Positions 1-9,078 of a stretch of 64,000 nucleotides of DNA are shown in pieces. A model generated the notes under the pieces. It worked only from the letters and a program-made list of their open reading frames with translations. It did not search any database and was not told where the DNA came from. Made by a program: the position numbers and the translations under genes. The stretch comes from Moorena sp. SIOASIH. Lineage in GTDB: Bacteria > Cyanobacteriota > Cyanobacteriia > Cyanobacteriales > Coleofasciculaceae. Numbering within the stretch: position 1 is the stretch's first letter; every line of letters begins with the position of its first letter. The stretch spans positions 62,001-126,000 of the forward strand of contig NZ_JAAHIH010000007.1 in NCBI RefSeq assembly GCF_010671925.1. The letters are read 5' to 3'.

Positions 1-3000
1 CCACTTGACCAGGAACAACTGCGTCATTATCAGTAATGGCAATCTCGGTGGATGGGATCTCGAGAGTCAATGGATATTTGTCTGAATCCCCAGTGCTGGT
101 AATCTCGTAGCTGATGGTGCTGCTGTGCTCACCTTCGACAACCGTGTCATCCACCGCCTGTACTGTAATGGTTTTGGGGGTGGTATCCCCTAGGCTCACC
201 ATCACTTCGTTCGAGAAGGTCTCCCCATCAACACGGATTTCACTGTTCTCATCGGCAGTAATCTTGATCTCTACTGGTCCATCTGGAACAGTGTTTAGAG
301 CAATGGTATACTCCCCAGGTTCTCCTCCTTCGGTCAGAGGGGAAATCGGGGTGATGATCACTTGAGCAGGGTCGGTAATATTGGTAGTGAGTTCTCCAAC
401 TAAGCCAACAGTATAGTTTTCATCCTCGGAAACTGTAACTTCGTAGCTGATTTGACTGGTGTGCTCCCCTTCAACTTGGTCATCATCTACCGGCTGCACC
501 GTGATTTCTTTTTCCAGAGTCTCAGCGTTGAAAGTAATGACTTGCTCCAAAGCAAACTCTTGATCATCTACCTTGATTAGACTCTGGTCATCAGCAGTCA
601 GCTTAACCGTTACATCCCCAGTGGGTCGGATACTTAAAGCAACTGTGTAGATTCCCTCTTGACCCTCTTGGACAGACACAGGACCATCGATGAACAGGAT
701 TCCAGGGTCATCGTCTGCAATATTGGCAGTAAATGATGGACCTTCTCCGATAGGATAGTTCTCAAGATCTTCTGTATCGCTAACTCTGTGAGTGATGGTG
801 CTAGTGTGAACCCCTTCTACCAGAGCATCCTGAGCTGCTCGTACCGTAATGGTTTGTTCGAGTTTTTCTGGGTTGAGGGTAATGATTTGCTGAGAGTTAA
901 AGTTGGTGCCATCAAGACTAATTGTACTCTGGTTATCAGCTTGGATAGTAATCTCTACTGCTCCGGTGGGAGGAGTGTTCAAAGAAACTGTGTAAGTGCC
1001 TGAACCATTGTCTTCAGTGATAGTGATGGCCTGGCTGAAGATTAGCCCAGAGTCATTATCAGTAATATCGACAGTGATCTCTTCTGCTAGCTCGCCCAGG
1101 TCATAGTCTAGGTCTTCGGAAGCAATTTCATGGCTAATTTTGCTAGTGTGATCACCTTCGACCTGATCATCATCTAACCCCTGTACTGTAATTTCTTTTT
1201 CCAGGGTTTCAGCGTTGAGGATAATTTCTTGCTCAGGGGCAAACTCTCCGTCACCGACTTTGATTAGACTCTGGTCATCGGCTTTGATAGTGACTGTTAC
1301 GTCACTAGTCGGCACGGTGCTTAAGCCAATTGTGTAAGTATCTTCTTGACCTTCTTCCACAGACAAGGTAGTCTTGCTGAAAAGAATCCCAGGGTTATTA
1401 TCTGTAATTGTGGCACTGAACGAGCCACTAATTCCTATAGGATAGTTAGTGTTATCCTCGGTCTGAGTCACTTCGTGGCTGATAGTGCTGGTGTGAGTTC
1501 CTTCAACCAGATCGTCATCAGGGGCTTGTACAGTGATGGTTTCTTGGAGTTTTTCTGGGTTGAGAGTAATAACTTGCTCTTTGGCAAACTCCCCTTCACC
1601 TACCTTGATCTCACTATCGTCATCAGCGGTCAGAGTAACGGTCACCTCTCCAGTAGGCAGAGTATTTAAAGCAACTGTGTAAGTCCCTTCATCACCGCCT
1701 TCTGTGATTGCGATCGCATCACTAAAGATTAGTCCAGGGTCATTGTCAGTAATGTCGATAGTAACATCCTCGATCTCCTGGTCTAGAGGATAATTGGTGG
1801 TATCACTTGAACCAGTAATTTTATGGCTGATAGTGCTGCTGTGGGGGCCTTCCACAGCGGTGTCATCAACGACCTGGACTGTGATAGTTTGCCGTATAGT
1901 TTCCCTGAGCTGGATCGGAAAGCTAGAAGCAAAGTTAATACCACCGTCTATACTGATTCTAGTCTGTGGATCAGCGGTGATAGTGACTTCTACTGAACCA
2001 CCCCCCACAGGAGGAGTGTTTAAACCAATTTCATAAGTCCCGATATCCCCTTCAGTGAGATCGAGATTACTGATGATGACTACTCCGGGCTCATCATCAG
2101 TAATCTCAGCTATAACATCTGGAATTTCGAGCTCTAGGGGATAGTTTGTGATGTCTTGGGATTCAGTAATCTCGTGGGTGATGGTGCTGTCGCGAAGACT
2201 CCTAAATTCACTATCATCCTTACCTCGCACGGTAATGGTTTGAAGGGTGAGGTCACTGAATGTAACATCTTGAGTGGAAGCAAAGCTAGTACCATCAATA
2301 CTGATTTCAGTCTCATCATCAGCTGTGATAGTAACTTTGACATCGCCAGTAGGCTGAGTGCTTAAACCAATTTCGTAGGTATCAGTACTGCCTTCAGTGA
2401 CCTGAGGAGTACCGATAATAACTACTCCGATATCATTATCAGTAATTGTGGCAGTGACGTCCTCAATGGGTGTGTTCTGATCGGAATAGTTTGTATCCGC
2501 TGAAGCAATGCTGTGGGTAATGATGCTGCTGTGAATCCCTTCCGGCGGCTGATCATCTACCGCCTGCACCTTGATTTCTTTTTCCAGTGTGCTTTGGTTG
2601 AGGGTTATCACCTGCTGTGATGCAAACTCTTGACCATCGACACTGATCAGACCTTGCTCATCCGCTGTAATGGTAACCGTTACATCGTCGGTAGGCTCGG
2701 TGGTTAAACTAATGGTGTAAGTACCCTCTTGACCCTCTAAGAGAGACAAAGATTTATTGGAGATAATCACTCCAGGGGTACCATCCTTAATCTCGATATC
2801 AGTAGACCATGTTCCCTGTCTTTCAGGATAGTTCGGATCCACAGAATCCGTAATTTGGTGGGTGAGGGTACTGGTGTGAAGACCTTCTACCTTGTCGTCT
2901 GTTGTACCTCGCACCGTGACAGTGGTTGGTGTAGTGTCACTAAGTTCGATATTTCGACTGGTGCCAAAGTTTAAGTTGTTCTGATCCAGAGCAAGTTCAC

Positions 3001-4879
3001 TTTCCCCATCTGTGGTGATAGTAACTCTTACAGGGCTAGTGGGGGTGGTACTTAAGGCAACTTCATAGGTTGTCAACTCTCCACCTTCTTCAGTGGGCTC
3101 GGTTGCTGGAGTGATGATCAGACCTGGATCATTGTCAGTAATAGTGACAATTACATCTCCTGCCTTACTGTTTACTTTATAATCTGAGTTCTCTGGAGCT
3201 TCAGTAATGGTGTGGGAGATGGTGCTGGTGTGAGCTCCTTCGACGGTTGAGTCATCCTTAGGCTTGACGGTGATAGTTTTTGCCGATGTGTCACTGAATC
3301 TAACCTCTTGGGTCTCGGCAAATGTGGTACCTCCGTCAATACTGATCAGACTCTGGTCATCAGCCTGAATAGTAACTCTTACATCTCCACCAGGATTCTG
3401 TAGTAATCGAAGTGTGTAGTTACCTTCATTACCCTCTTCAACAGATGGGGCAGTACCAAAATCGAAAAGGCTGGAGCTATCATCAATAATTTCAATGGTA
3501 GCGCTATCAATTATTGTGCTTGCAGGATAGTTGCCAGTATCGTCTGTAGCAGTGATTGTGTGGGTGATTGTACTTTCGTGAGGAGTCCCTTCTGATGGGT
3601 CGTTATCTTCTGTAGCCTGTACCTTAATGGTTTGGGGTGTAGTATCGCTGAGTGTGATAGTTAGCTGGTCTTCAAACTGAGTCCCATCCGGCAATTTGAT
3701 CTCACTATCGTCATCAGAAGCAAGGGTGATTGTTACGTCCCCAGTAGGATTGGTGCTTAAAGCAATGGTGTATTCATTTTCGTCACCTTCTTGAATCTGA
3801 CCAGTAGGTTGGGTTATGATTACCCCAGGATCATTGTCAGCAATATTAACAGTGACATCCCCAACTTTGCTAACTGGAAAGTTTGAACTGTTTGAATTAG
3901 TAATTTCGTGGCTAATGCTAACTGTTTGAGCTCCGGTGACATCTGAGTCTTCAGTAGCCTGCACCGTGATAGTTTTTTCGGATGTGGTGCTGTTGAGGTT
4001 GATGACTTGCTCGGAAGCAAATTCTTGGTCATCTTCTACCTTGATTAGACTCGACCCATTGGCTTTGATGGTGACTGTTATGTCTGCATCAAGCCCGTCT
4101 GCTTTAATGGTGTAGGTACCCTCTTGACCTTCTGTAATAGACAAGGTTTGGTTATCGAAGGTGAGCAGATCTGGGTTATTGTCAGTAATCGTGGCAAAGA
4201 CCTGTCTAGTTTGACCTTGAGAATATTGTGGTTGTGTTGCCTCGGACTCAGTAATGGTGTGGGTAATGGTGCTGCTGTGCGTACCTTCTAGGATGTTGTC
4301 CTCAATCCCTTGCACCGTGATTTCGGTGGTGAAGTCGGTTTCGTTAAAGGTTATCTCTCCGGAAGAGACAAAGGTGTTGCCCCCATCTAAACTAAATTCA
4401 CTCTGACCATCGGTAGTTTCGATTTCGACTGTTACGTTTCCATCCGGCGCGGTACTCAACCCAAATTCATAGGTACTATTTTCACCCCCTTCAATGGGTG
4501 TGGGCGTGCCTTGGATATATAGCCCTGGGTCATTATCGGTAATTTCAAGGCTGACACCAGTAAGTTCAGTATTTACAGGATAGTTGGTTTCGTCATCTGT
4601 GGCTGTAACAGTGTGAGTGATGGTGCCCGGGTGAACACCTTCAGGAGTGCCATCATCTATAACCCGCACCGTCACAGTTTTTGCTGAGGTGTCATTGATT
4701 ACGACGGTGTGTTGGGTCCTGAAGCCCTGACCATCCACATTGATTTGACTCTGCCCATCAGTGCTGAGTCTAACAGTGACGTCTCCAGTTGGTGGGGTGT
4801 CTAAGGCAATAGTGTATGACTGGTCAGCACTAGTTTCAGTAAGCTGGATATTTGTCTGTGAGAGAGTAACGTTTGCCAT
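1..4879 (-). CDS. giant Calx-beta-like tandem-repeat protein (N-terminal part, runs off left edge)
   Basis: This frame is open from the ATG at 4877-4879 to the window edge, giving 1,626 codons with no stop seen where I translated it. The protein starts MANVTLSQTNIQLTE and has no obvious signal peptide. It is a tandem array with a period of about 350 bp (115-117 residues). Each unit ends in a D-N-D-P-G-like turn after ITDND and contains YTIxLxTxPTGDVTV, an ITVQA strand and VEGxHTSTITHxI. I count 14 such boundaries, near 4530, 4180, 3830, 3480, 3130, 2780, 2430, 2090, 1740, 1397, 1050, 712, 370 and 25. The acidic turns fit Calx-beta-type calcium-binding beta sandwiches, usually found in secreted adhesins or RTX-like proteins. 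Any secretion signal would lie in the missing C-terminus. No clear Shine-Dalgarno precedes the ATG. The repeat fold is fairly secure. The function (surface or extracellular adhesion) is inferred. Confidence 0.85.
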   Translation of the reverse strand, partial: MANVTLSQTNIQLTETSADQSYTIALDTPPTGDVTVRLSTDGQSQINVDGQGFRTQHTVVINDTSAKTVTVRVIDDGTPEGVHPGTITHTVTATDDETNYPVNTELTGVSLEITDNDPGLYIQGTPTPIEGGENSTYEFGLSTAPDGNVTVEIETTDGQSEFSLDGGNTFVSSGEITFNETDFTTEITVQGIEDNILEGTHSSTITHTITESEATQPQYSQGQTRQVFATITDNNPDLLTFDNQTLSITEGQEGTYTIKADGLDADITVTIKANGSSLIKVEDDQEFASEQVINLNSTTSEKTITVQATEDSDVTGAQTVSISHEITNSNSSNFPVSKVGDVTVNIADNDPGVIITQPTGQIQEGDENEYTIALSTNPTGDVTITLASDDDSEIKLPDGTQFEDQLTITLSDTTPQTIKVQATEDNDPSEGTPHESTITHTITATDDTGNYPASTIIDSATIEIIDDSSSLFDFGTAPSVEEGNEGNYTLRLLQNPGGDVRVTIQADDQSLISIDGGTTFAETQEVRFSDTSAKTITVKPKDDSTVEGAHTSTISHTITEAPENSDYKVNSKAGDVIVTITDNDPGLIITPATEPTEEGGELTTYEVALSTTPTSPVRVTITTDGESELALDQNNLNFGTSRNIELSDTTPTTVTVRGTTDDKVEGLHTSTLTHQITDSVDPNYPERQGTWSTDIEIKDGTPGVIISNKSLSLLEGQEGTYTISLTTEPTDDVTVTITADEQGLISVDGQEFASQQVITLNQSTLEKEIKVQAVDDQPPEGIHSSIITHSIASADTNYSDQNTPIEDVTATITDNDIGVVIIGTPQVTEGSTDTYEIGLSTQPTGDVKVTITADDETEISIDGTSFASTQDVTFSDLTLQTITVRGKDDSEFRSLRDSTITHEITESQDITNYPLELEIPDVIAEITDDEPGVVIISNLDLTEGDIGTYEIGLNTPPVGGGSVEVTITADPQTRISIDGGINFASSFPIQLRETIRQTITVQVVDDTAVEGPHSSTISHKITGSSDTTNYPLDQEIEDVTIDITDNDPGLIFSDAIAITEGGDEGTYTVALNTLPTGEVTVTLTADDDSEIKVGEGEFAKEQVITLNPEKLQETITVQAPDDDLVEGTHTSTISHEVTQTEDNTNYPIGISGSFSATITDNNPGILFSKTTLSVEEGQEDTYTIGLSTVPTSDVTVTIKADDQSLIKVGDGEFAPEQEIILNAETLEKEITVQGLDDDQVEGDHTSKISHEIASEDLDYDLGELAEEITVDITDNDSGLIFSQAITITEDNGSGTYTVSLNTPPTGAVEITIQADNQSTISLDGTNFNSQQIITLNPEKLEQTITVRAAQDALVEGVHTSTITHRVSDTEDLENYPIGEGPSFTANIADDDPGILFIDGPVSVQEGQEGIYTVALSIRPTGDVTVKLTADDQSLIKVDDQEFALEQVITFNAETLEKEITVQPVDDDQVEGEHTSQISYEVTVSEDENYTVGLVGELTTNITDPAQVIITPISPLTEGGEPGEYTIALNTVPDGPVEIKITADENSEIRVDGETFSNEVMVSLGDTTPKTITVQAVDDTVVEGEHSSTISYEITSTGDSDKYPLTLEIPSTEIAITDNDAVVPGQV

Positions 4880-5413
4880 AGTGATTCAAAATGGTTAGTT
4901 AGCCGTAGCAATAGCTAGTGCCAATTGCTAATTAGGGATAGCTGCATCAGAATTGGCTTCGGGTTTGGGTAAATAGGAATTGGCTAAAGGGATTTCGGAC
5001 ACCCACTGGTATAGCGCTACGCGCAATGGCATTGGCAAGAGGCAAGAGGCAAAAGTTAACAGCGACAGCTTTTGCTGCCTGTATCAATGTCCTAAGCTGA
5101 ATGCGTAGTGCCATACATATAGGTATCGATGTGAGTTATCCATCCTTTGGCAATACAAATCCCCGACCGGGTTTCAATTTGTCTTAAAACCTTTCCCCAA
5201 TTAATTTGACCCAGCGATTTTATTGTCTTCCCCTTGACCTACTACTGTTCACCGGGAAAGTACCGAACTTACTGTGGCGCTGACTAGGGATTTTACATAG
5301 ACTTATCGAAAACTTTGCCTTTATAATAAATTACTGGCTTACGCCCCTTGAAAACTGCCCCAAACCCATCAGAGACTGGAGTTGTTCAGGCATGAGCATT
5401 TCAGAGGTGTTTT
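4880..5413. other. intergenic region between the repeat protein and glgC
   Basis: This 534-bp divergent intergenic region should hold the promoters of both flanking genes. It contains the 106-bp family B element at 5010-5115. A TATAAT hexamer at 5322-5327 could be the glgC -10 box, but no good -35 box sits 17 bp upstream. I see no ORF or structural RNA. Confidence 0.6.
5010..5115 (+). repeat. family B MITE-like element, copy 1 (106 bp)
   Basis: It begins TATAGCGCTACGC and ends GCGTAGTGCCATA, an imperfect 13-bp terminal inverted repeat. The reverse complement of 31163-31268 has the same length and about 11 mismatches by eye. It has no coding capacity. The TA at each end would fit insertion at TA, as for IS630/Tc1-type MITEs, but no transposase is present here to confirm this. 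Confidence 0.8.
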
Positions 5414-6703
5414 GTGAAGAAAGTTTTAGGAATCATTCTCGGCGGTGGCGCAGGAAGCCGGTTATATCCATTAACCAAGCCCCGGGCTAAACCAGCGGTG
5501 TCATTGGCAGGCAAATACCGCTTGATCGATATTCCTGTCAGTAACTGCATTAATTCTGAGATTTACAAAATCTATGTCCTAACCCAATTTAACTCAGCAT
5601 CTCTCAATCGCCACATTACCCGTGCCTATAATTTCTCTGGCTTCACAGAAGGGTTTGTTGAAATTCTACCAGCCCAAAAAACTGCGGAAAACCCAAGCTG
5701 GTTTCAGGGCACAGCAGACGCGGTTCGTCAGTATCTCTGGCTATTTAATGGCTGGGATGTTGATGAATACCTAATTCTATCAGGAGACCACCTCTACCGG
5801 ATGGACTATCGCTTATTTGTCCAACGTCACCGGGACACTAGAGCGGATATTACTCTTTCGGTTGTGCCTATTGATGAGAAACGAGCATCTAGCTTTGGCT
5901 TGATGCAAATTGATGATCGGGGCAAGGTGATTGACTTTCGGGAGAAACCCACAGGGGAATTGCTCAAACAAATGCAAGTGGATACTACTGTGCTTGGACT
6001 TACACCAGAACAAGCCAAAAATAGTCCTTATATTGCTTCTATGGGGATTTATGTCTTTAGTAAAGCAGTGATGAAAGAACTGCTCGAAGCTAATTCTGAG
6101 CACACAGACTTTGGTAACGAAGTTATCCCAGCCTCGATGCAAAAGTATAATATTCAAGCTTATTTATTTAATGATTATTGGCAAGATATCGGCACTATTG
6201 AGGCATTCTACAATGCTAATTTATCCCTGACTCGTCAACCTAAGCCATCCTTTAGCTTTTATCAGGAAGATGCTCCGATTTACACCAGGGCCCGTTATCT
6301 ACCGCCCTCAAAGCTTTTAGACTGTCGGGTAACAGAGTCAATTATTGGGGAAGGGTGTATTCTCAAAGACTGCCGCATTAATAACTCGGTATTGGGATTG
6401 CGATCGCGAGTGGAAGCTGGAACAGTGATCGAGGACTCTTTAATTATGGGGGCTGACTACTATCAATCTTTAACAGAACGTCTCTCAGCCCAAGAACAAG
6501 GCCAAGTGACTTTAGGAATTGGTAAGGATACTGTTATTCGTCGTGCAATTATCGACAAAAATGCTTGTATCGGTAACAATGTCAAAATCTTCAACAAGGA
6601 TCGTGTAGAAGAGGCCAACTGCGAAAGTGAGGGATTTTATATTCGTAATGGCATTGTTGTAGTGCTCAAAAATGCAGTAATTCCCCATGGAGCAGTGATT
6701 TAG
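5414..6703 (+). CDS. glgC: glucose-1-phosphate adenylyltransferase
   Basis: ADP-glucose pyrophosphorylase makes ADP-glucose and pyrophosphate from glucose-1-phosphate and ATP, the committed step of glycogen synthesis in the cytoplasm. The 429-residue length is normal for the cyanobacterial enzyme. The N-terminal nucleotidyltransferase motif [20 protein letters not shown] covers residues 10-29, [10 protein letters not shown] lies near 125, and the C-terminal third is a left-handed beta-helix ending in the typical [11 protein letters not shown]. The start is GTG at 5414, chosen because translation from it gives the family N-terminus [25 protein letters not shown] upstream can serve as a ribosome site. 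It appears monocistronic. The plant and cyanobacterial enzyme is activated by 3-phosphoglycerate, but nothing in the sequence tests that here. Confidence 0.97.
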   Translation: MKKVLGIILGGGAGSRLYPLTKPRAKPAVSLAGKYRLIDIPVSNCINSEIYKIYVLTQFNSASLNRHITRAYNFSGFTEGFVEILPAQKTAENPSWFQGTADAVRQYLWLFNGWDVDEYLILSGDHLYRMDYRLFVQRHRDTRADITLSVVPIDEKRASSFGLMQIDDRGKVIDFREKPTGELLKQMQVDTTVLGLTPEQAKNSPYIASMGIYVFSKAVMKELLEANSEHTDFGNEVIPASMQKYNIQAYLFNDYWQDIGTIEAFYNANLSLTRQPKPSFSFYQEDAPIYTRARYLPPSKLLDCRVTESIIGEGCILKDCRINNSVLGLRSRVEAGTVIEDSLIMGADYYQSLTERLSAQEQGQVTLGIGKDTVIRRAIIDKNACIGNNVKIFNKDRVEEANCESEGFYIRNGIVVVLKNAVIPHGAVI

Positions 6704-6750
6704 TATGGGGTGGAAAGGGTAAGCTAATCTACATCAAAATTAGCCACACT

Positions 6751-6790
6751 GTAAGCATTCAGCCGTCAGCTATCAGCCGTCAGCGCTTAC
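6751..6790 (+). repeat. short GTAAGC...GCTTAC inverted-end heptamer repeat
   Basis: Forty bases start GTAAGCATTCAGC and end CAGCGCTTAC around CCGTCAG/CTATCAG heptamers. It looks like a minimal relative of the family A elements further along. The flanking 8-mers (GCCACACT and ACCCTTAC) do not match, so no target duplication is visible. The rest of the 386-bp glgC-dnaJ gap shows only a HIP1 site near 6956. Confidence 0.55.
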
Positions 6791-7089
6791 ACCCTTACCC
6801 TAGACAGGCTTAGCCTAAGGATTAGGGCTTAGACATGCTTAGGGTAGGCATTAATTACTAAAACCATTAGCCATTAGCCTAACACCTTGCTACCGAAGAC
6901 CTTGCCCTAACCCTGAAAACAGCCTTGACAGAGTATTGAACATGTACGGAAATTGCGATCGCACCAGTGAGGAAGAACCGAACTAAGTTTAGTTGAAACC
7001 TTTGTTACCCTAGCGTTGAGGTAGATAAACCATAATCCAAGGGCAATAACTTACCCGTTACGATCTTAGACGATTAGGAGAAACTCTTG

Positions 7090-8115
7090 ATGGCTGCGAC
7101 CGACTTCAAAGACTATTACTCCATCCTAGGAGTCAGCAAAACTGCTAGTGCTGATGAGATTAAAAAGTCCTTTCGCCGTTTGGCCCGGAAGTACCACCCA
7201 GACCTGAATCCTGGGGACAAACAAGCCGAGGCTCGCTTTAAGGAAGTCAATGAAGCCTACGAAGTGTTATCTGACTCGGACAAACGGAAGAAATACGATC
7301 AATTTGGTCAGTACTGGAAGCAAGCGGGACAAGGATGGTCTGGTGGTAGTGGAGTCGGTGTTGATGTTGGTGGCTTTGATTTTAGCCAGTACGGCAGCTT
7401 TGACGAGTTCATTAATGAATTGTTAGGTCGCTTTAGCACTGGTGCGCCCGGTGGTGGAAGCAGAAGTAGTCATAGCTACTCCTACCGTACAAGTACTTCT
7501 AACTCTAATGGGTTTAATGATTTTGGTGGTTTTAGTGGCTATAGCAGCACCTCAGGCTTTAACAACACTACGGGAGCAAGTGCTGACCGGGAAGCAACCA
7601 TTAGCCTCAGTTGGTCTGAAGCCTTTAATGGTGTCCAAAAACGTTTCAGCCTAGGTAGTGAAACTATAACTGTTAGGATTCCCCCTGGTGCCAAACCCGG
7701 TAGTCGTATTCGGGTGCGAGGCAAGGGTCAGGTCAACCCCCTGAATGGGCAAAAGGGAGATTTGTATTTGAAAGTAGAACTCAAATCTCACTCTTTCTTT
7801 GAGTTCGATGGTGAGAATCTGGTTTGCGAAGTGCCAATCACACCAGATGAAGCGGTTTTGGGTGGGTCAATTGAGGTTCCAACTCCAGATGGCTCTGTGA
7901 GTATGAATATTCCTGCTGGTATTCGTTCTGGTCAATCTCTGCGGCTGCGGGGTAAAGGCTGGTCTTTACCTAAGGGTGGACGTAGTGATCAGTTAGTGCG
8001 AATTACGATAGTAACTCCGAAAAACCTCACCAATCAGGAGCAGGAGTACTATGAAAAAATCCGTGAAAGTCGTCGCTTCAATCCCCGCAGTCACTTGTCC
8101 CAAGTTCGACTATGA
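7090..8115 (+). CDS. DnaJ-type co-chaperone without zinc finger (CbpA class)
   Basis: A J-domain co-chaperone that would stimulate DnaK ATPase and deliver client proteins. The J domain is at about residues 4-75 with the invariant HPD in [10 protein letters not shown] Gly/Ser-rich linker follows (about residues 80-160), then two DnaJ C-terminal beta domains ([10 protein letters not shown] and LRLRGKGW). No CxxCxGxG zinc-finger repeats are present, so it is a class B/CbpA-like protein and not canonical DnaJ. ATG at 7090 is preceded by AGGAG at 7076-7080 with a 9-base spacer. A TTG three bases earlier would add only one residue. Cyanobacteria carry several dnaJ paralogues, so no specific symbol is assigned. 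Confidence 0.93.
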   Translation: MAATDFKDYYSILGVSKTASADEIKKSFRRLARKYHPDLNPGDKQAEARFKEVNEAYEVLSDSDKRKKYDQFGQYWKQAGQGWSGGSGVGVDVGGFDFSQYGSFDEFINELLGRFSTGAPGGGSRSSHSYSYRTSTSNSNGFNDFGGFSGYSSTSGFNNTTGASADREATISLSWSEAFNGVQKRFSLGSETITVRIPPGAKPGSRIRVRGKGQVNPLNGQKGDLYLKVELKSHSFFEFDGENLVCEVPITPDEAVLGGSIEVPTPDGSVSMNIPAGIRSGQSLRLRGKGWSLPKGGRSDQLVRITIVTPKNLTNQEQEYYEKIRESRRFNPRSHLSQVRL

Positions 8116-8116
8116 T

Positions 8117-8282
8117 TATAGCAATTCTCATAGCTATGAGGTACACAATTTCGGGATTTTAGGGAACAGGGAACAGGGAACAGGGAACAGGGAACAGATA
8201 AGAGGGAATAGCGATGCGCTGCATCAAGACAGGGAATCAACGTCAAAGAAGACTGTACCTCATAACTGCGAGAAACGCTATA
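8117..8282 (+). repeat. family C MITE-like element with GGGAACA heptamer cargo
   Basis: A 166-bp unit bounded by 28-bp inverted ends: left TATAGCAATTCTC..ATGAGGTAC (8117-8144), right GTACCTCAT..GCGAGAAACGCTATA (8255-8282). Inside are five AGGGAAC-type heptamers (about 8161-8196) and a nested palindromic repeat, GCGATGCGCTGCATCAAGAC (8211-8230). It starts one base after the dnaJ-like stop codon, so it replaces that gene's natural 3' flank. Confidence 0.8.
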
Positions 8283-8299
8283 TATCTAGCAGTGCTCAA

Positions 8300-8380
8300 T
8301 GGGGCTAGGGACTTTCCTCCTGGGTTCATGGGAGTAGGGAGTAGGGAGTAGGCAGTAGGGGTAAGACAATTGAAGGTACC
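8300..8380. repeat. degenerate family C arm plus GGGAGTA array
   Basis: CAGTGCTCAATGGGGCTAGG..CCTCCTGGGTTCATGGGAG resembles the left interior of the other family C copies. It is followed by GGGAGTA/GGCAGTA heptamers and then GAAGGTACCTCAT near 8374, which resembles a right-arm piece. It is too decayed to give exact ends. Confidence 0.45.
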
Positions 8381-8926
8381 TCATAAGAGGGTGTCGATGG
8401 CATTTAGCAGTGTCTCTACTTCGGCATTTGAATTTAGGAAAGAAAATAGATGTTGAAAGCGGAGTTTTCCTAGCTGATCTAAAAGAAATTGGCCTGGTAG
8501 GGGAGCACCAAGTGCTTGACCAAGGTTATAGGCGCGAAAGGTTCTACAGTTGGGGTCGCTCAGAAGTGGCATTTGTAAACTGAGATCGTTAACTACTTGT
8601 TGACTTTGCCTGATATCTGTACTTGTAATCATTAACACCTCAACCCCTTTCTCAGTGAAACGTTGGTAGTTCTCATTGATGTTTTTGATGTGAGGGAAGC
8701 ACAGGGGACAGTAATGCTTTTCTGTGAAAATTCGGGTGAATGCCAAGATGACTGGTTGTTTGCCCTGATAATCGGATAATTTGGTCTGACGGTTATTGGT
8801 AATATCTGGTAGCTCAAAATCAGGTGTCCTTGCTCCGAGTTGTAGCGCGTTAGTTGCTGGTACAGGCACAAAATTGTGGAAGAAGCGCTGGTTGATTAAG
8901 CCACTAAAGTTCAGGTCTCTGAGCAT
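8381..8926 (-). CDS. AhpC/TSA-family redoxin (peroxiredoxin-like)
   Basis: A 181-aa thioredoxin-fold protein. GARTPDFELPDITN (about residues 31-44) and KLSDYQGKQPVILAFTR are the typical AhpC/TSA opening. The candidate peroxidatic site is Y-C73-P-L-C76, a CxxC arrangement unlike the TxxC of typical 2-Cys peroxiredoxins and closer to Bcp/PRX-like redoxins. It probably reduces hydroperoxides or acts as a disulfide redoxin in the cytoplasm; the substrate is unknown. It is transcribed toward the dnaJ-like gene and separated from it by decayed family C repeats. AGGAG lies about 13 bases before the ATG, a weak spacing. It is not obviously part of the polysaccharide cluster that lies upstream of it on the same strand. 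Confidence 0.8.
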   Translation of the reverse strand: MLRDLNFSGLINQRFFHNFVPVPATNALQLGARTPDFELPDITNNRQTKLSDYQGKQPVILAFTRIFTEKHYCPLCFPHIKNINENYQRFTEKGVEVLMITSTDIRQSQQVVNDLSLQMPLLSDPNCRTFRAYNLGQALGAPLPGQFLLDQLGKLRFQHLFSFLNSNAEVETLLNAIDTLL

Positions 8927-9078
8927 CAGGGGTTCAATTCTCCTGGAGAGGGAATAGTTTATGGTTACTGTTATAGTTTACCTGTAGGCACCCTCAACTG
9001 TAGCTAGTTCAGGCAAAGAAGAGCGATCGCTACCCATAAACCAGCAGGACTTACGCAAAACTGAACCCCATCTTCCCA

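Noticed and set aside
6751-6790. Family A-like 40-bp repeat as a full element
   Set aside because: Ends fit, but the flanking 8-mers do not match and the unit is too short, so no target duplication can be claimed.
7539-7724. Antisense frames inside the dnaJ-like gene and similar shadows in other genes
   Set aside because: They mirror the coding frame of a well-supported gene and carry no start signals.
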